A stretch of DNA of 64,000 bases from Agromyces italicus DSM 16388 (GTDB taxonomy: Bacteria; Actinomycetota; Actinomycetes; Actinomycetales; Microbacteriaceae). Positions 63,633-64,000 of this stretch are shown here, piece after piece; the first letter of the stretch is position 1, and every line of letters starts with the position of its first letter. A program made the position numbers and the translations under genes. A model generated the notes under the pieces. The model had not been told where the DNA came from, searched no databases, and worked only from the letters and a program-made list of their open reading frames with translations. The stretch covers positions 124,001-188,000 of the forward strand of contig NZ_ATXF01000009.1 in assembly GCF_000421545.1 (NCBI RefSeq), given 5' to 3'.

Positions 63633-64000
63633 GACGACCTCGGCGGCGCGGTCGACGAACGGACCACGAGCTCGCTCGGGATCTTCGAGCGCTGCGGGAT
63701 CTCGCGGCCCTCGAGGGCCGCTCGCAGCACCTCCATCGCCTTGATGCCGAGCGCGTGGAAGTCCTGCCGCACCGTCGTGAGCGGCGGAATGAAGTGCCGG
63801 GTGAGCGGGAGGTCGTCGAAGCCGACGACGCTCACGTCATCGGGAACGCGGATGCCCCGGTCATGGAAGCCGTGGACGACGCCGAGCGCCATCTCGTCGT
63901 TCGCGGCGAACATCGCCGTGTACTCGGGCACGCCCTTCAAGCCGGCCGCGTAGTCGTAGCCGAAGTCGCTCGTCCAGTCGCCGACGACGATCGGCCGTGC
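63629..64000 (-). CDS. LacI family regulator (N-terminus beyond the right edge)
   Basis: Only the C-terminal 123 residues are in the window. They include VVGDWTSDFGYDYAAGL, AMFAANDEMALGVVHGFHDRGIRVPDDVSVVGFDDLPLTRHFIPPLTTVRQDF and GIKAMEVLRAALEGREIP, the effector-binding lobe of LacI/GalR proteins. The DNA-binding end lies to the right. Its stop TGA overlaps the ATG of the second ATPase gene, so they are coupled. It most likely binds the two LacI-type palindromes at 61997-62045. Confidence 0.92.
   Translation of the reverse strand, partial: ARPIVVGDWTSDFGYDYAAGLKGVPEYTAMFAANDEMALGVVHGFHDRGIRVPDDVSVVGFDDLPLTRHFIPPLTTVRQDFHALGIKAMEVLRAALEGREIPQRSKIPSELVVRSSTAPPRSS

Overview
The window is about 70% G+C, with very strong G/C third-position bias and SD-led, ATGA-overlapping operons. 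Its gene families are typical of high-G+C Actinobacteria: a KstR2-like TetR, cell-wall-binding repeat 2 proteins, an FBP-type zinc-finger protein, DUF5937 and CHY-finger proteins, and many TetR, LysR and LacI regulators. The best guess is a soil Microbacteriaceae (Agromyces, Leifsonia or Microbacterium relatives). This rests on gene content, not on a marker gene. There is no rRNA, tRNA, CRISPR array, prophage or insertion sequence. It reads as ordinary chromosome made of small regulator-plus-target modules.

Layout. 0-8.4 kb: an ABC-F ATPase cut by the left edge; a TetR gene divergent from a membrane protein; a LysR gene divergent from a metallo-hydrolase/MHS-transporter operon; an AlkZ-like protein; a small membrane protein. 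8.4-12 kb: an ABC-2 exporter operon with its own histidine kinase and NarL-type regulator. 12-16.8 kb: a macrolide-type glycosyltransferase, an SRPBCC/ArsR operon with two operators, a LysR regulator, an FBP protein and a GNAT. 16.8-21.7 kb: a TetR-SDR pair, an amine-oxidase-like flavoprotein with a cupin and a divergent TetR, and a BASS transporter. 21.9-27.9 kb: a secreted CWB2-glucuronyl C5-epimerase fusion, a GNAT and a large secreted GH95 fucosidase. 28-32.2 kb: two low-complexity exported proteins, an APH-fold kinase and an OmpR/histidine-kinase pair, with one shared promoter palindrome (ATGAG-N6-CTCAT) at three places. 32.2-39.1 kb: a DUF5937 regulator, a cupin, a DUF4287 protein, a sulfatase-MFS operon, a lone ectB and a CHY finger. 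39.2-44.5 kb: an MMPL exporter with a TetR, a DHA2 exporter whose ribosome-binding site lies in a hairpin, and a resolvase-like fusion. 44.6-49.7 kb: a hydrolase, a bifunctional-nuclease-family protein, a GH13, a DoxX/HxlR pair and a lytic transglycosylase.

49.9-56.9 kb is an acyl-CoA oxidation island: two acyl-CoA dehydrogenases, etfBA, a cytochrome-b-like membrane protein with three copies of an N-terminal motif, and a KstR2-like TetR, with an exact match to the remembered KstR2 operator consensus between etfB and fadE. 57-64 kb is a YtfQ/YtfR/YtfT/YjfF-type furanose ABC transporter with a LacI regulator (cut by the right edge), two LacI-type operators and a second, extra double-ATPase subunit.

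The most unusual signals are: (1) the 9-mer GGATGCCTC/GAGGCATCC, counted by eye 22 times where about one would be expected by composition, and arranged several times as inverted pairs; (2) the ETF/cytochrome-b module; (3) the three-site two-component regulon; (4) the CWB2-epimerase fusion; (5) the hairpin covering the efflux-pump ribosome-binding site.
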